Shown piece after piece: positions 16,080 through 24,394 of a stretch of DNA of 45,024 bases. Position numbers and translations under genes: made by a program. This stretch comes from UBA6921 sp031363085 (GTDB taxonomy: Bacteria > Pseudomonadota > Gammaproteobacteria > SG8-11), in the NCBI GenBank assembly GCA_031363085.1, contig JANLTU010000044.1, forward strand, positions 1-45,024, read 5' to 3'. The notes beneath the pieces are model-generated. The model made no database searches and was not told where the DNA came from. It saw nothing but the letters and a program-made list of their open reading frames with translations. How positions within the stretch are numbered: position 1 is the stretch's first letter; the number at the start of each line of letters is the position of its first letter.

Positions 16080-17093
16080 TTATACAAAGTCGTCGCCGCC
16101 CTTGCCGGACAGCGTCAAATCGCCGGCTTCGGCCATGCGCCGCGCAATGGCGAGGATTTCTTTTTGCGCAGCCTGCACTTCGCTCAGCCGCACGGGGCCC
16201 TTGGCTTCCAGATCCTCGCGCAGCATTTCGCCGGCGCGCTTGGACATGTTGCCAAAGAATTTTTCCTTGAGCGCGTCGTCGGCACCTTTGAGCGCGATGA
16301 TCAGCGATTCCGACGACACTTCGCGCAACAGGGTTTGAATGCTGCGGTCGTCGACATTGCTTAAGTTGTCGAACACAAACATCAAGTCCTGGATCTTCTG
16401 GCCCAGTTCCGCGTCGATTTCCTTGATGTTGTCCATGATGCCGGATTCCACCGAGGTGTCGACAAAGTTCAGAATGTTGGCGGCCGACTTCAGTCCGCCG
16501 ACGCTTGATGACTTCACGTTGTTCTGACCGGTGAATTGTTTTTCCATGATCATGTTCAGTTCCTGCAAGGCCGCCGGCGGAATGCCATCCAGCGACGCGA
16601 TTCGCATGGTAACGTCGATGCGCACGCGCTCCGGCAAAATCGACAACACTTCCGCCGCCTGTTCGGGGTCAAGGTAGGCAAGAATGATGGAAATAATTTG
16701 CGGATGTTCCAGCCGCACCAGCTCCGCCACCGCACGCGGGTCCATCCACTTCAGCGTTTCCAAACCCTTGGAGTTGCCACCGAGAATAATGCGATCAATG
16801 ATGGTGCGCGCCTTGTCTTCGCCCAACGCGGAGGTGAGCATTTTGCGTATGTAGTCGTCGGTGCCCAAACCGATGTTGGTGTGCTTTTCGACGGTGGCAC
16901 CAAACTCCAGAATGACCGCGTCGACCTGATCCTTGGTGACGTTTTTCAGCTCGGTCATGGCAACGCCAATTTTTTGCACTTCCTTCGGATCCATATGTTT
17001 CAGGATCTGGGCAGCCGTGTCCTCACCCAACGCCAGCATTAAAATTGCCGCGCGATCCGAGCCGGTGACTTTGGGCGGCGGCGCGTTAGCCAT
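16080..17093 (-). CDS. fliG: Flagellar motor switch protein FliG
   Basis: A 337-residue component of the C-ring that couples stator force to rotation and direction. N-terminal: AAILMLALGEDTAAQILKHM, which binds FliF. Middle: LEHPQIISIILAYLDPEQAA with the EHPQ motif. C-terminal: KFFGNMSKRAGEMLREDLE, the charged torque helix, ending with acidic DDFV. All parts are complete. It overlaps fliF by eight bases. Confidence 0.97.
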   Translation of the reverse strand: MANAPPPKVTGSDRAAILMLALGEDTAAQILKHMDPKEVQKIGVAMTELKNVTKDQVDAVILEFGATVEKHTNIGLGTDDYIRKMLTSALGEDKARTIIDRIILGGNSKGLETLKWMDPRAVAELVRLEHPQIISIILAYLDPEQAAEVLSILPERVRIDVTMRIASLDGIPPAALQELNMIMEKQFTGQNNVKSSSVGGLKSAANILNFVDTSVESGIMDNIKEIDAELGQKIQDLMFVFDNLSNVDDRSIQTLLREVSSESLIIALKGADDALKEKFFGNMSKRAGEMLREDLEAKGPVRLSEVQAAQKEILAIARRMAEAGDLTLSGKGGDDFV

Positions 17094-18747
17094 CGCTGGC
17101 GACCCAACCCTTGACCACTTGCGCCACCAACTTCGGATCCTGCTTGGCCATGTCCTTCACGCTTGCCATGTTCACGGCGGCCGGCGAGCTCAACTGCGCC
17201 GACGATTGCTGCGTGAGACCGGCTTGATCGGTAGCCGCCGCTGCCGCTTGGGCCTGCTCAACCTGCACCTGCATCGCTGCACGGTGGTCACGAATACCCT
17301 TGGCGATGGAACCCAAAATGCGTAGCACGCCGATCACCAGGATCAACACCAGCAGCGCGCCGAAGCCTTGTTTTGCCTTGTCCCAGAAGTCCGGACGTTT
17401 CCACAGCGCCACTTCCGGCAACGCTTCGACCGGTGCGGGCACCGAGAACGCGGCGTTAATCACGCGCACGCTGTCGCCGCGCTTGGGGTTGTAGCCAACC
17501 GCTTCTTTGACCAGCGACGTGAAGCGCTCAATGTCTTCCGGTGAATGCGGCGTGCGCACCAGCGTGCCGCCATCACCCGGCGTAACCTTGTCGTCGAGCA
17601 CCACCGCCACCGTGATGCGCTTGATAATACCCGCTCCCATACGGGTGTGGCTGATGGTGCGGTCCAGCTCATAGTTTTTGACGGTGCGCTGTTTGGAGTT
17701 CACCGCAATGGGCGCTTCGTTACCCGCGCCGGCTTTGCCGGCCACTTTCTTCTCGCCCGGCAGCGCTGGTTTGGGCGCCTTTTCCGGCACCTGCGCGGCA
17801 CCCGGCGGCTGGTTGGACAACGCCCCGGGCACACCGCTGTCGGAACCGTTGGTTACACGTTCTTGCACGATCTGTTCGCTGCGCACCACCGGGGTTTCGG
17901 GATTGAAGGTTTCTTCGGTGGTCTCATTACTGGTGAAGTCAAGCTCAGTCGCCACTTGCGCGCGCACCGCTTCTTTGCCGACGATGGGCGCCAGCAACTC
18001 TTCGATGCGCTGGACGTAGGATTTTTCCAGCTTTTGGGTGTAGTCAAATTGCGCGGCGCTGGCGGCGAAATCTCCGCCCGATTGCTTTGATGTCAACAAG
18101 CGGCCGCGTTGATCGACGATGGTGACTTGGCTGGCATCGAGATCCGGAATGCCCGACGACACCAGGTGCATGATGGCCGACACCTGCTCTTCTTCCAGAC
18201 TGCGACCGCCGGACAAATTCAGAATCACCGACGCACTGGGTTTTTGTTTGTCGCGCAGGAACACCGAACGTTTGGGAATCGCCAGATGCACGCGTGCGCT
18301 TTCCACGTTGGTTAATGTCGAGATCGAGCGCGATAACTCCACTTCCAGCGAACGCTGGTAGCGCGCGGTCTCCATAAACTGGCTGACGCCGAACCCCTGG
18401 CTGTCGCTCAGGCTCTCAAAGCCTACCGCACTGCCCTTGGGCAAACCCTGCGCCGCCAGCTTGATACGCATGTCGTGTAGCTTGTCGGTCGGCACCATCA
18501 CCGTGCCCTGCCCGCCGAGTTGATACGGCACATGCGCCTTGTCCAACGCGTCGATGACGCCGGCGGAATCTTTTTCGGTCAACCCGCTGTAGAGCAACGA
18601 AAAATTAGGCTGCTGCGCCCACATCACCACCGCCACTGCGGCCGCAATCGTCGCCGCCAGACCCACCATAAAACCGAATTGCCGCAACAGCGGCATCTGG
18701 CTGATGCCTTCGATGTTGGTGCCTGCATTTTGTAGCGTACTGGCCAT
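17086..18747 (-). CDS. fliF: Flagellar MS-ring protein FliF
   Basis: The 553-residue protein that forms the membrane base ring of the flagellum. Two transmembrane segments flank the periplasmic region: one near residues 27-45 (GLAATIAAAVAVVMW) and one near 455 (FGALLVLILVIGVLRIL). The periplasmic part has the RBM domains (NFSLLYSGL, VPYQLGGQGTVMVP, LEVELSRSISTL, VESARVHLAIPKRSVF). The C-terminal tail KLVAQVVKGWV is the FliG-binding helix. It follows fliE after 25 bases. Confidence 0.97.
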   Translation of the reverse strand: MASTLQNAGTNIEGISQMPLLRQFGFMVGLAATIAAAVAVVMWAQQPNFSLLYSGLTEKDSAGVIDALDKAHVPYQLGGQGTVMVPTDKLHDMRIKLAAQGLPKGSAVGFESLSDSQGFGVSQFMETARYQRSLEVELSRSISTLTNVESARVHLAIPKRSVFLRDKQKPSASVILNLSGGRSLEEEQVSAIMHLVSSGIPDLDASQVTIVDQRGRLLTSKQSGGDFAASAAQFDYTQKLEKSYVQRIEELLAPIVGKEAVRAQVATELDFTSNETTEETFNPETPVVRSEQIVQERVTNGSDSGVPGALSNQPPGAAQVPEKAPKPALPGEKKVAGKAGAGNEAPIAVNSKQRTVKNYELDRTISHTRMGAGIIKRITVAVVLDDKVTPGDGGTLVRTPHSPEDIERFTSLVKEAVGYNPKRGDSVRVINAAFSVPAPVEALPEVALWKRPDFWDKAKQGFGALLVLILVIGVLRILGSIAKGIRDHRAAMQVQVEQAQAAAAATDQAGLTQQSSAQLSSPAAVNMASVKDMAKQDPKLVAQVVKGWVASDG

Positions 18748-18772
18748 GGTTTAGTGCTCCGGGTTACGACAT

Positions 18773-19093
18773 TTATATTTGCATCGCCATGACTTCCTGG
18801 TAAGCGCTCACCAATTTGTTACGTACCTGTACCATGGCCTGGAACGAGAGCGCTGCTTTTTGCTTCGCCAGCATGACCTCCTCCAGGCTGACCTGCGCAT
18901 CGCCGCTGTCAATACGTGCCGCCATGTCGCCGGAGCTCTGCTGAATTTCGTTCACCGCATCCAAGGATTGCTTGAGCATGGCGGCAAAATCCACGCGCTG
19001 CCCGCCATCGAGCGCTGCCGGAGCACGCCCTTCGGCCACGGCGGCGGTGGCGCGCAGGCGGTTGAGTAACTGCGTCATATCCACTGAATCCAT
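18773..19093 (-). CDS. fliE: Flagellar hook-basal body protein FliE
   Basis: A 106-residue protein that joins the MS ring to the rod. The C-terminal half carries the family pattern LEEVMLAKQKAALSFQAMVQ followed by VRNKLVSAYQEVMAMQI. The N-terminal half has DFAAMLKQSLDAVN. It starts 14 bases after the fleR stop, so it is likely co-transcribed with fleSR, which differs from arrangements where fliE has its own promoter. I searched the short gap and the end of fleR for a sigma-54 site and saw none. Confidence 0.95.
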   Translation of the reverse strand: MDSVDMTQLLNRLRATAAVAEGRAPAALDGGQRVDFAAMLKQSLDAVNEIQQSSGDMAARIDSGDAQVSLEEVMLAKQKAALSFQAMVQVRNKLVSAYQEVMAMQI

Positions 19094-19107
19094 AACGTCA
19101 CCTCTTG

Positions 19108-20463
19108 TTAAGCGTTAAATAAACCTTGTTCGCGCAGGCGCGCCATTTTGTAACGCAGCGTGCGTTCGCTCACGCCCAGCTTGCCGGCGGCGGTTTTGCG
19201 ATTCCCGAAACTGTCGCGCAAGGCTTCGGTGATCACCTGTGCCTCATGTTGACGAATATCCGCCGTCAGCGTGCCTTGGCCCGCATTATCTTCCATGTGG
19301 GCCAGCGGCGCAGCGCCTGGCGCAAGCACCGGCGCTGCCAACGCTTCAAAATGGATGTGTTGCGCTTCGATACTGGTGCCCGCCTGAAAGATCAGGGCAC
19401 GCTGCATCACATTGTCAAGCTCACGCACGTTGCCCGGCCACGAATGCGTCAGCAACTTGTCGCAGGCGCTTTGCGCAAGCACGGGCATCTGGCGTTGATA
19501 GGCGCGCGCGCTGCGTTCCAGCAAGCGTTGCGCGATGGGAACGATGTCAAGCATGCGTGCGCGCAGTGCCGGCAATTCAAGCGGAAACACATTCAGGCGG
19601 TAATACAAATCTTCGCGAAAGCGCCCGGCCGACACCTGCGCACGCAGGTTGCGGTTGGAGGTGGCCAGCACACGCACATCCAGCGCAATGGTTTTGCCGC
19701 CGCCCAGGCGCTCAACCTCGCGCTCCTGGATGACGCGCAGCAGTTTGGCTTGCAGCGACAAATCCATTTCGCTGATTTCATCCAGCAAAATGGTGCCGCC
19801 TTCGGCTTGTTCGAATTTTCCGGGGCAGGTTTTATAGGCGCCGGTGAACGCACCTTTTTCGTAGCCAAACAGCGTGGCTTCCAGCATGTTCTCCGGAATC
19901 GCCGCGCAATTGATGGCAACGAAAGCACGCGCCGCGCGGCGCGACTGCTTGTGAATGAAACGCGCCAGCACTTCTTTACCGACACCGCTTTCGCCGGTGA
20001 TCATCACCGTGGCATCGCTGTCGGCGACGCGCGTGGCCAAGGTTTGTACCTCGCGGCTGCGCGGGTCGGCGGCGATAAATTCGGCGCCGACACTGGCTTG
20101 CTCGGTCACAATTTGCTGTACCAAACTGATCAAGGCTTCTGCTTCAATCGGCTTGACCAGATAGTCCAGCGCGCCGTCGCGCATCGCCTGTACGGCGTTT
20201 TGCACCGTGCCATAAGCCGTCATCAACAGCACCGGCAGCTCCGGGTGGTTGGTCTTGATATTTTTCAACAAAGCATGGCCGTCCATCGCGCGCATCTGCA
20301 CATCGCTGAGCACCAGCGCATAGGGATGGCTCGCCAGATGCGCAAGCGCACTCAACGCATCGTGCGCACCTGCGGTGGCAAAGCCGGCAACCTTCAGGGT
20401 TGCGCACAGCGCCTCGCGCAGCTCACGGTCGTCTTCAACGACCAATATCGCAGCATGACTCAT
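19108..20463 (-). CDS. fleR: Sigma-54-dependent response regulator FleR/FlrC
   Basis: An NtrC-type activator, 451 residues, phosphorylated by FleS and driving mid-class flagellar genes. The receiver domain (ILVVEDDRELREAL, ALVLSDVQMRAMDG) keeps the phospho-acceptor Asp. The AAA+ domain has GESGVGKEVLARF (Walker A), the sigma-54 contact loop GAFTGA and GGTILLDEISEMD (Walker B). The end is a Fis-type helix-turn-helix (NRKTAAGKLGVSERTLRYK). Its start overlaps the fleS stop by four bases. Confidence 0.95.
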   Translation of the reverse strand: MSHAAILVVEDDRELREALCATLKVAGFATAGAHDALSALAHLASHPYALVLSDVQMRAMDGHALLKNIKTNHPELPVLLMTAYGTVQNAVQAMRDGALDYLVKPIEAEALISLVQQIVTEQASVGAEFIAADPRSREVQTLATRVADSDATVMITGESGVGKEVLARFIHKQSRRAARAFVAINCAAIPENMLEATLFGYEKGAFTGAYKTCPGKFEQAEGGTILLDEISEMDLSLQAKLLRVIQEREVERLGGGKTIALDVRVLATSNRNLRAQVSAGRFREDLYYRLNVFPLELPALRARMLDIVPIAQRLLERSARAYQRQMPVLAQSACDKLLTHSWPGNVRELDNVMQRALIFQAGTSIEAQHIHFEALAAPVLAPGAAPLAHMEDNAGQGTLTADIRQHEAQVITEALRDSFGNRKTAAGKLGVSERTLRYKMARLREQGLFNA

Positions 20464-21614
20464 AACGACCTCGCGGGTTGAACGGCGGCATGGGAAAACG
20501 TCGGCAAACGCAGCGTAAAGGTGCTGCCGGCCCCGGGTTGTGACTTAAATGTCAAGCTACCGTGATGCGCCTTGGCGATGGCCTCAACCACCGCCACGCC
20601 CAGACCGTTGCCGTGGTCGCGCGTGGTGAAAAACCATTCGCCCAGGCGTGCCTGGGTTTCCGCTGCCATGCCGCAACCGCTGTCGAGCACGTCGATGTCC
20701 ACCCAACCGGGTTGCGTCACATGTGCGCGCACCGTGAGGGCGCCGTTGCCGTCAATGCTCTGAATGCCGTTACTGATCAAATTTTGCAGCGCGCTGACGA
20801 GCACGTCGCCTTGGGCGCGCAACATGACATTAGCGCTTGCATCGACGACCAAAAAATTTATACGCGGCGCAGGCACTTGCGGTCGTGCGAATTCATCAAC
20901 GCGGCGCAGCACCTCGGCGACACGGATCGGTTCGCCGCCGTCGTGATCGGCTCGCACCAGCAGCAACATGTCGCGCACCAGGGTTTCCAGATGACGCAGA
21001 CGTCCGAGTGCTTTTTCGGCCAGCGGAATTCGCTCGGACGGATTTAACTCCGCGCGCTTAAGCAGGCCCAGATACAGCAGCGCCGAGGACAGCGGTGTGC
21101 GCAGTTGATGCGCAAGACCGGCCGCCATTTCACCCAAGGCGGACAGGCGTTCGAATTGGCGCAGTTTGTCTTGCAGCGTGCGTGCGCGGCTGACATCGGT
21201 TAATGACACGACCTGGCCCGGTTCGTCACCTAAGGGGGTGGTGGCGAGGTTGACGCGGCGGCCGTCGCGCAGCGAAACATCGTGGCCGTCGTCGGCTTGT
21301 GGTGCGAAGGCACGCGCGATGATGTCGCGCCAAGCTTGACCCAGCAGCGGGTCGCCCAGCAGCTCGACGGCGGCCGGATTGCATTCCTGCACCACGCCCG
21401 CGCCGTCCAGCACGACCACCCCGGCAGGCAACGCATTCAGCACCACCCGGTGGCGCTTGGGTGTGGGCGGCGGGTCGTGACTAAAACGCTCACCCAAGGT
21501 GGCGACGCGACTTTCCAGACTCCGGTAGCTGTCGATCAGTTGTTGCGACACGCGATTGAAGGACACAAACGCTTGCTGCAGTTCTCCAGTAGTTTTGACT
21601 GTGGGCCGCGACAT
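20460..21614 (-). CDS. fleS: Flagellar sensor histidine kinase FleS/FlrB
   Basis: A 384-residue cytoplasmic kinase with no membrane segment. A short helical N-terminus leads to a PAS domain (LNALPAGVVVLDGAGVV, ECNPAAVELLGDPLLG). The dimerisation box reads ALGEMAAGLAHQLRTPL with the phospho-His. The ATPase domain has the N box (LQNLISNGIQSI) and G boxes (VLDSGCGMA, GNGLGVAVVEAI). It partners with the overlapping fleR gene. A sigma-54 promoter lies about 56 bases upstream of its start. Confidence 0.94.
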   Translation of the reverse strand: MSRPTVKTTGELQQAFVSFNRVSQQLIDSYRSLESRVATLGERFSHDPPPTPKRHRVVLNALPAGVVVLDGAGVVQECNPAAVELLGDPLLGQAWRDIIARAFAPQADDGHDVSLRDGRRVNLATTPLGDEPGQVVSLTDVSRARTLQDKLRQFERLSALGEMAAGLAHQLRTPLSSALLYLGLLKRAELNPSERIPLAEKALGRLRHLETLVRDMLLLVRADHDGGEPIRVAEVLRRVDEFARPQVPAPRINFLVVDASANVMLRAQGDVLVSALQNLISNGIQSIDGNGALTVRAHVTQPGWVDIDVLDSGCGMAAETQARLGEWFFTTRDHGNGLGVAVVEAIAKAHHGSLTFKSQPGAGSTFTLRLPTFSHAAVQPARSL

Positions 21615-21669
21615 AGACCGATGGTGACCTCCTCGAATTCGTCATGCGCATGACACGCATCGAACTCAG

Positions 21670-21685
21670 AGCAAAGTCTGTGCCG
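21670..21685 (-). promoter_or_regulatory. Sigma-54 promoter for fleSR
   Basis: On the minus strand the sequence CGGCACAGACTTTGCT fits the TGGCACN5TTGCW consensus, with GG and GC at the exact -24/-12 spacing. Transcription would start near 21660, about 45 bases before fleS. In pseudomonads and vibrios this promoter class is opened by FleQ/FlrA, which is encoded immediately upstream here. Confidence 0.8.
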
Positions 21686-21739
21686 GTAATGGGAAGCTTA
21701 GTAAAACCAGGGAGTTAATTGTCGCAGCCGGCTTGGCGG

Positions 21740-23191
21740 TCAAATTCCCGTCAAGCCGTCGTAGCGGTGAATACCGTGTTTACGCAGCTTTTCGACCAAG
21801 GTCGTGCGCCGCATGTTCAAGCGTTTGGCGGCGTGCGCAACCACGCCACCGGCCTCGTCCAGCGCTTGTTTTATCAGTGAGATTTCCAGGCTGTTGAGAT
21901 GCTCTTTAAGATCGATGCCTTCACGCGGCAAGCGTGGTGTGTCGTTTAATTCCGTGCCGCTGCGCACCGCCGCTTCATCCGCTGCCGCGACCGGAATATG
22001 AATCTCCATCCCGGGCTCCAAACGCACCTGAAATTTCTCCGGCATGTCTTTCATGTCGATAACGCCGTACGGGAACATGATCACCAAGCGCTCGATCAGA
22101 TTGGACAACTCGCGCACATTGCCCGGCCAACGGTACTGACACAACCCCATGACCGCCGCCGGCGTAAAGCGCACGCTGCCCTGCTTCTCATTCTCCATGC
22201 GTGTGATCAGTTCATTCACCAGCAACGGAATGTCTTCGGCGCGCTCGCGCAGCGGTGGCATTTCGATAGGGAAAACATTGAGCCGGTAAAATAAATCTTC
22301 GCGGAATTTGCCTTCTTTGATGAACTGTTCAAGATTGCGATGTGTGGCGGCGATGACGCGCACATCGGCGGTCACGGTCTTGTTGCTGCCGACGCGTTCG
22401 AAGCTGCGCTCCTGCAAGACGCGCAACAACTTCACTTGCATCGGCATACTCATGTCGCCGATTTCGTCGAGAAACAAGGTGCCGCCGTCGGCCAATTCAA
22501 AGCGACCTTGGCGCGCACTGATGGCGCCGGTGAAGGCACCCTTCTCGTGACCGAACAATTCGCTTTCCAGCAATTCACCTGGAATCGCGCCGCAATTCAC
22601 TGGCACAAACGGCTTGTTACGGCGGTTGGAGTGATAATGCAGATTGCGCGCAACCACTTCTTTGCCGGTGCCGGATTCGCCCAGAATCAGCACCGTGGCA
22701 TCGGAGTTGGCGACCTGTTCCATCAAGTGGCGTACACGCCGCACTGCGCGGCTGTTGCCGACCAGACTGCGAAATAATTCCAGATTGCGTGAACCGCCCG
22801 GCTTCTGTTTTGAAATCCGGAAAATCTGCGCCTGATGTAACGCATCGGTGACTTGCCCGTATTTCAGCGGCATGTCGAGCAGGCGAAACGTGGTGGCCAC
22901 GGTTTCCGGGGAAAGTTGTTCGCGGGTTTTTTCGTCGGCTAACGCAAGCACTGGCACCTTGGTGTCCCAGGCATGCAGCTCGTGCAGCAGTTTAATTTGT
23001 TCCGGATCGCCGTTGCGCAAGTCGACCAACACCACATCGATGGGTCGCTGTTCGGTTGTGATTTGCTGGCGCCAATGCTGCGCGTCCAGAAAGAGCAATG
23101 AAGTGAAATCGATGAACTCCAGAATCGCCGCAATCTTCTGGCGATACTGCGGATTACTTTCGATGACACAAACCGTGGCCGCTTCAGGCAT
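21740..23191 (-). CDS. fleQ: Master flagellar regulator FleQ/FlrA
   Basis: A 483-residue sigma-54 activator that heads the polar-flagellum cascade. The N-terminal receiver-like domain (VCVIESNPQYRQKI, DVVLVDLRNG) is of the unphosphorylated FleQ kind. An LFRS motif at about residues 139-142 is the known c-di-GMP contact of FleQ. The AAA+ domain has GESGTGKEVVARNL, GAFTGA and GGTLFLDEIGDM. The C-terminus is a Fis-type helix-turn-helix (GGVVAHAAKRLNMRRTTLVE). It is transcribed alone, ahead of fleSR. Known FleQ proteins switch between flagellar activation and matrix-gene control in response to c-di-GMP. Confidence 0.95.
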   Translation of the reverse strand: MPEAATVCVIESNPQYRQKIAAILEFIDFTSLLFLDAQHWRQQITTEQRPIDVVLVDLRNGDPEQIKLLHELHAWDTKVPVLALADEKTREQLSPETVATTFRLLDMPLKYGQVTDALHQAQIFRISKQKPGGSRNLELFRSLVGNSRAVRRVRHLMEQVANSDATVLILGESGTGKEVVARNLHYHSNRRNKPFVPVNCGAIPGELLESELFGHEKGAFTGAISARQGRFELADGGTLFLDEIGDMSMPMQVKLLRVLQERSFERVGSNKTVTADVRVIAATHRNLEQFIKEGKFREDLFYRLNVFPIEMPPLRERAEDIPLLVNELITRMENEKQGSVRFTPAAVMGLCQYRWPGNVRELSNLIERLVIMFPYGVIDMKDMPEKFQVRLEPGMEIHIPVAAADEAAVRSGTELNDTPRLPREGIDLKEHLNSLEISLIKQALDEAGGVVAHAAKRLNMRRTTLVEKLRKHGIHRYDGLTGI

Positions 23192-23241
23192 TCCGGACTC
23201 CTATCAAGAAGTGTCGTTGTTGCTGTTGGGTGGGCGCATCG

Positions 23242-23270
23242 TTCAACGCGTCGCGCGCGTTGAATGTCAA
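23242..23270 (-). promoter_or_regulatory. Inverted repeat beside a TTGACA hexamer, fleQ upstream region
   Basis: TTCAACGCG (23242-23250) and CGCGTTGAA (23256-23264) form a perfect 9-bp inverted repeat around five bases. On the minus strand it directly follows TTGACA (23270-23265), 50-80 bases before fleQ. No good -10 is seen at the expected spacing, so the repeat may be an operator or a hairpin in the leader. Confidence 0.4.
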
Positions 23271-23415
23271 AGAACGGTCATAAGGATTAGTTAAGCACCG
23301 AAGTACCGGAATGTCAAAAAGCTGGCGGAAGGTAGATTAAAAATGGGTTCGATGCTGCACAGGCTCTCAAGAAGGCATACATCACTTTTGCAGCGGGGTA
23401 TTGAAAGCACTTGAA

Positions 23416-23841
23416 TTATTGCCAATAGCTGTTTTTCCGCACCAAGACCAGCGGGCCGTCATTGCAGCCCTCGAACTGCCCGCGCAGTTGTTTTTCCACG
23501 ATGCTTCCGGTGAAGCGCCCGGCGCAACACAAACTGTCTTCGCGCGCAGGAATTTCAAGCACTACGCTGTTGCCCGTGCGCGTCATGGGCACAACAACCG
23601 GTGTGCCCGCCATGCCTTGCGCGCATTGCACCAGCGCAACGTAACCGCCTTGGTTCTGCATGATGAAAATCTCGGTGCCGATGATTTTTTGTTTGCTGGT
23701 GAGATACCACATGTCGGAATACACCCCGGTGATGCGCGCGGTGTCCTGCGCGGCGACAGCGGCTACGCTCAGCGTCATCAGGTACACAAAACCTCCGCAC
23801 CGACTCAAGCCGGTAGTAAATAGTTTTCTCATTGTTTTCAT
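23416..23841 (-). CDS. Hypothetical secreted protein
   Basis: A 141-residue protein with an apparent signal peptide (FVYLMTLSVAAVAA) and a small beta-rich mature part. The mature part includes YSDMWYLTSKQKIIGTEIFI, a Cys pair CC in LCCAGRFTG and further Cys in VQCAQG and FEGCNDG. I do not recognise a family. Four Cys suggest disulphides in the periplasm. A second Met at residue 5 could be the start. It stands alone between fleQ and the tRNA gene. Confidence 0.65.
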   Translation of the reverse strand: MKTMRKLFTTGLSRCGGFVYLMTLSVAAVAAQDTARITGVYSDMWYLTSKQKIIGTEIFIMQNQGGYVALVQCAQGMAGTPVVVPMTRTGNSVVLEIPAREDSLCCAGRFTGSIVEKQLRGQFEGCNDGPLVLVRKNSYWQ

Positions 23842-24065
23842 CGACGCTTCCTTGAGGTCACAGCAAATGTTGCGAAACTATCGCAAACGGAATTTTAAAT
23901 TGCAAAGAGGAAAGACGGTCGCCGCGCTGATATTCCAACCGATCAACCGGTTTGCACGTTCATCAACACGCACGCCGCATGTTATATTTTCGCCCGGCAA
24001 CCTCAGACACGAAATAGTTTCACGCAGATTTCTGACCCAATTGCGCGCGCAGGGTTCCACACACC

Positions 24066-24142
24066 GCCCCGGTAGCTCAGATGGATAGAGCATCCCCCTC
24101 CTAAGGGGAAGGTCAGCCGTTCGAATCGGCTCCGGGGCACCA
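24066..24142 (+). tRNA. tRNA-Arg (anticodon CCT)
   Basis: A complete cloverleaf of 77 bases. Acceptor GCCCCGG pairs with CCGGGGC. The D arm is GCTC...GAGC. The anticodon stem TCCCC/GGGGA holds loop CTCCTAA with anticodon CCT, reading AGG. The T arm is AGCCG-TTCGAAT-CGGCT. The discriminator A and an encoded CCA follow (24139-24142). Confidence 0.96.
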
Positions 24143-24394
24143 TTAAAACAACAAATTTTAGAACTTAACTTTTGTCGGCAGCACTTGCAGTTGTTGGAAA
24201 CGTGAGCTGTCCAGACGTGCAAGGCGATCCTGTATACCAAGCGACAACGTTAGAGCTGGCGCCGTTAACGTGAAGTACGATGGCAAGTTGCGGCGGCGCA
24301 AGGTTCTGCGACACAGCCTGCCGCGGCCACGAGCAGGGCGATCATGCGCGGCATGCGGCGCCACATAAGAAAGCCATAGCAGAAAATTTGGAAT

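Noticed and set aside
19126..20481. 451-codon open frame exactly antisense to fleR
   Set aside because: fleR has every expected domain; the antisense frame is His/Gln/Arg-rich with no motif, as expected from GC-biased third codon positions.
23878..24240. 120-residue minus-strand frame containing PIRTADLPLRRG
   Set aside because: It overlaps tRNA-Arg; this peptide is the familiar false translation of a tRNA gene complement.
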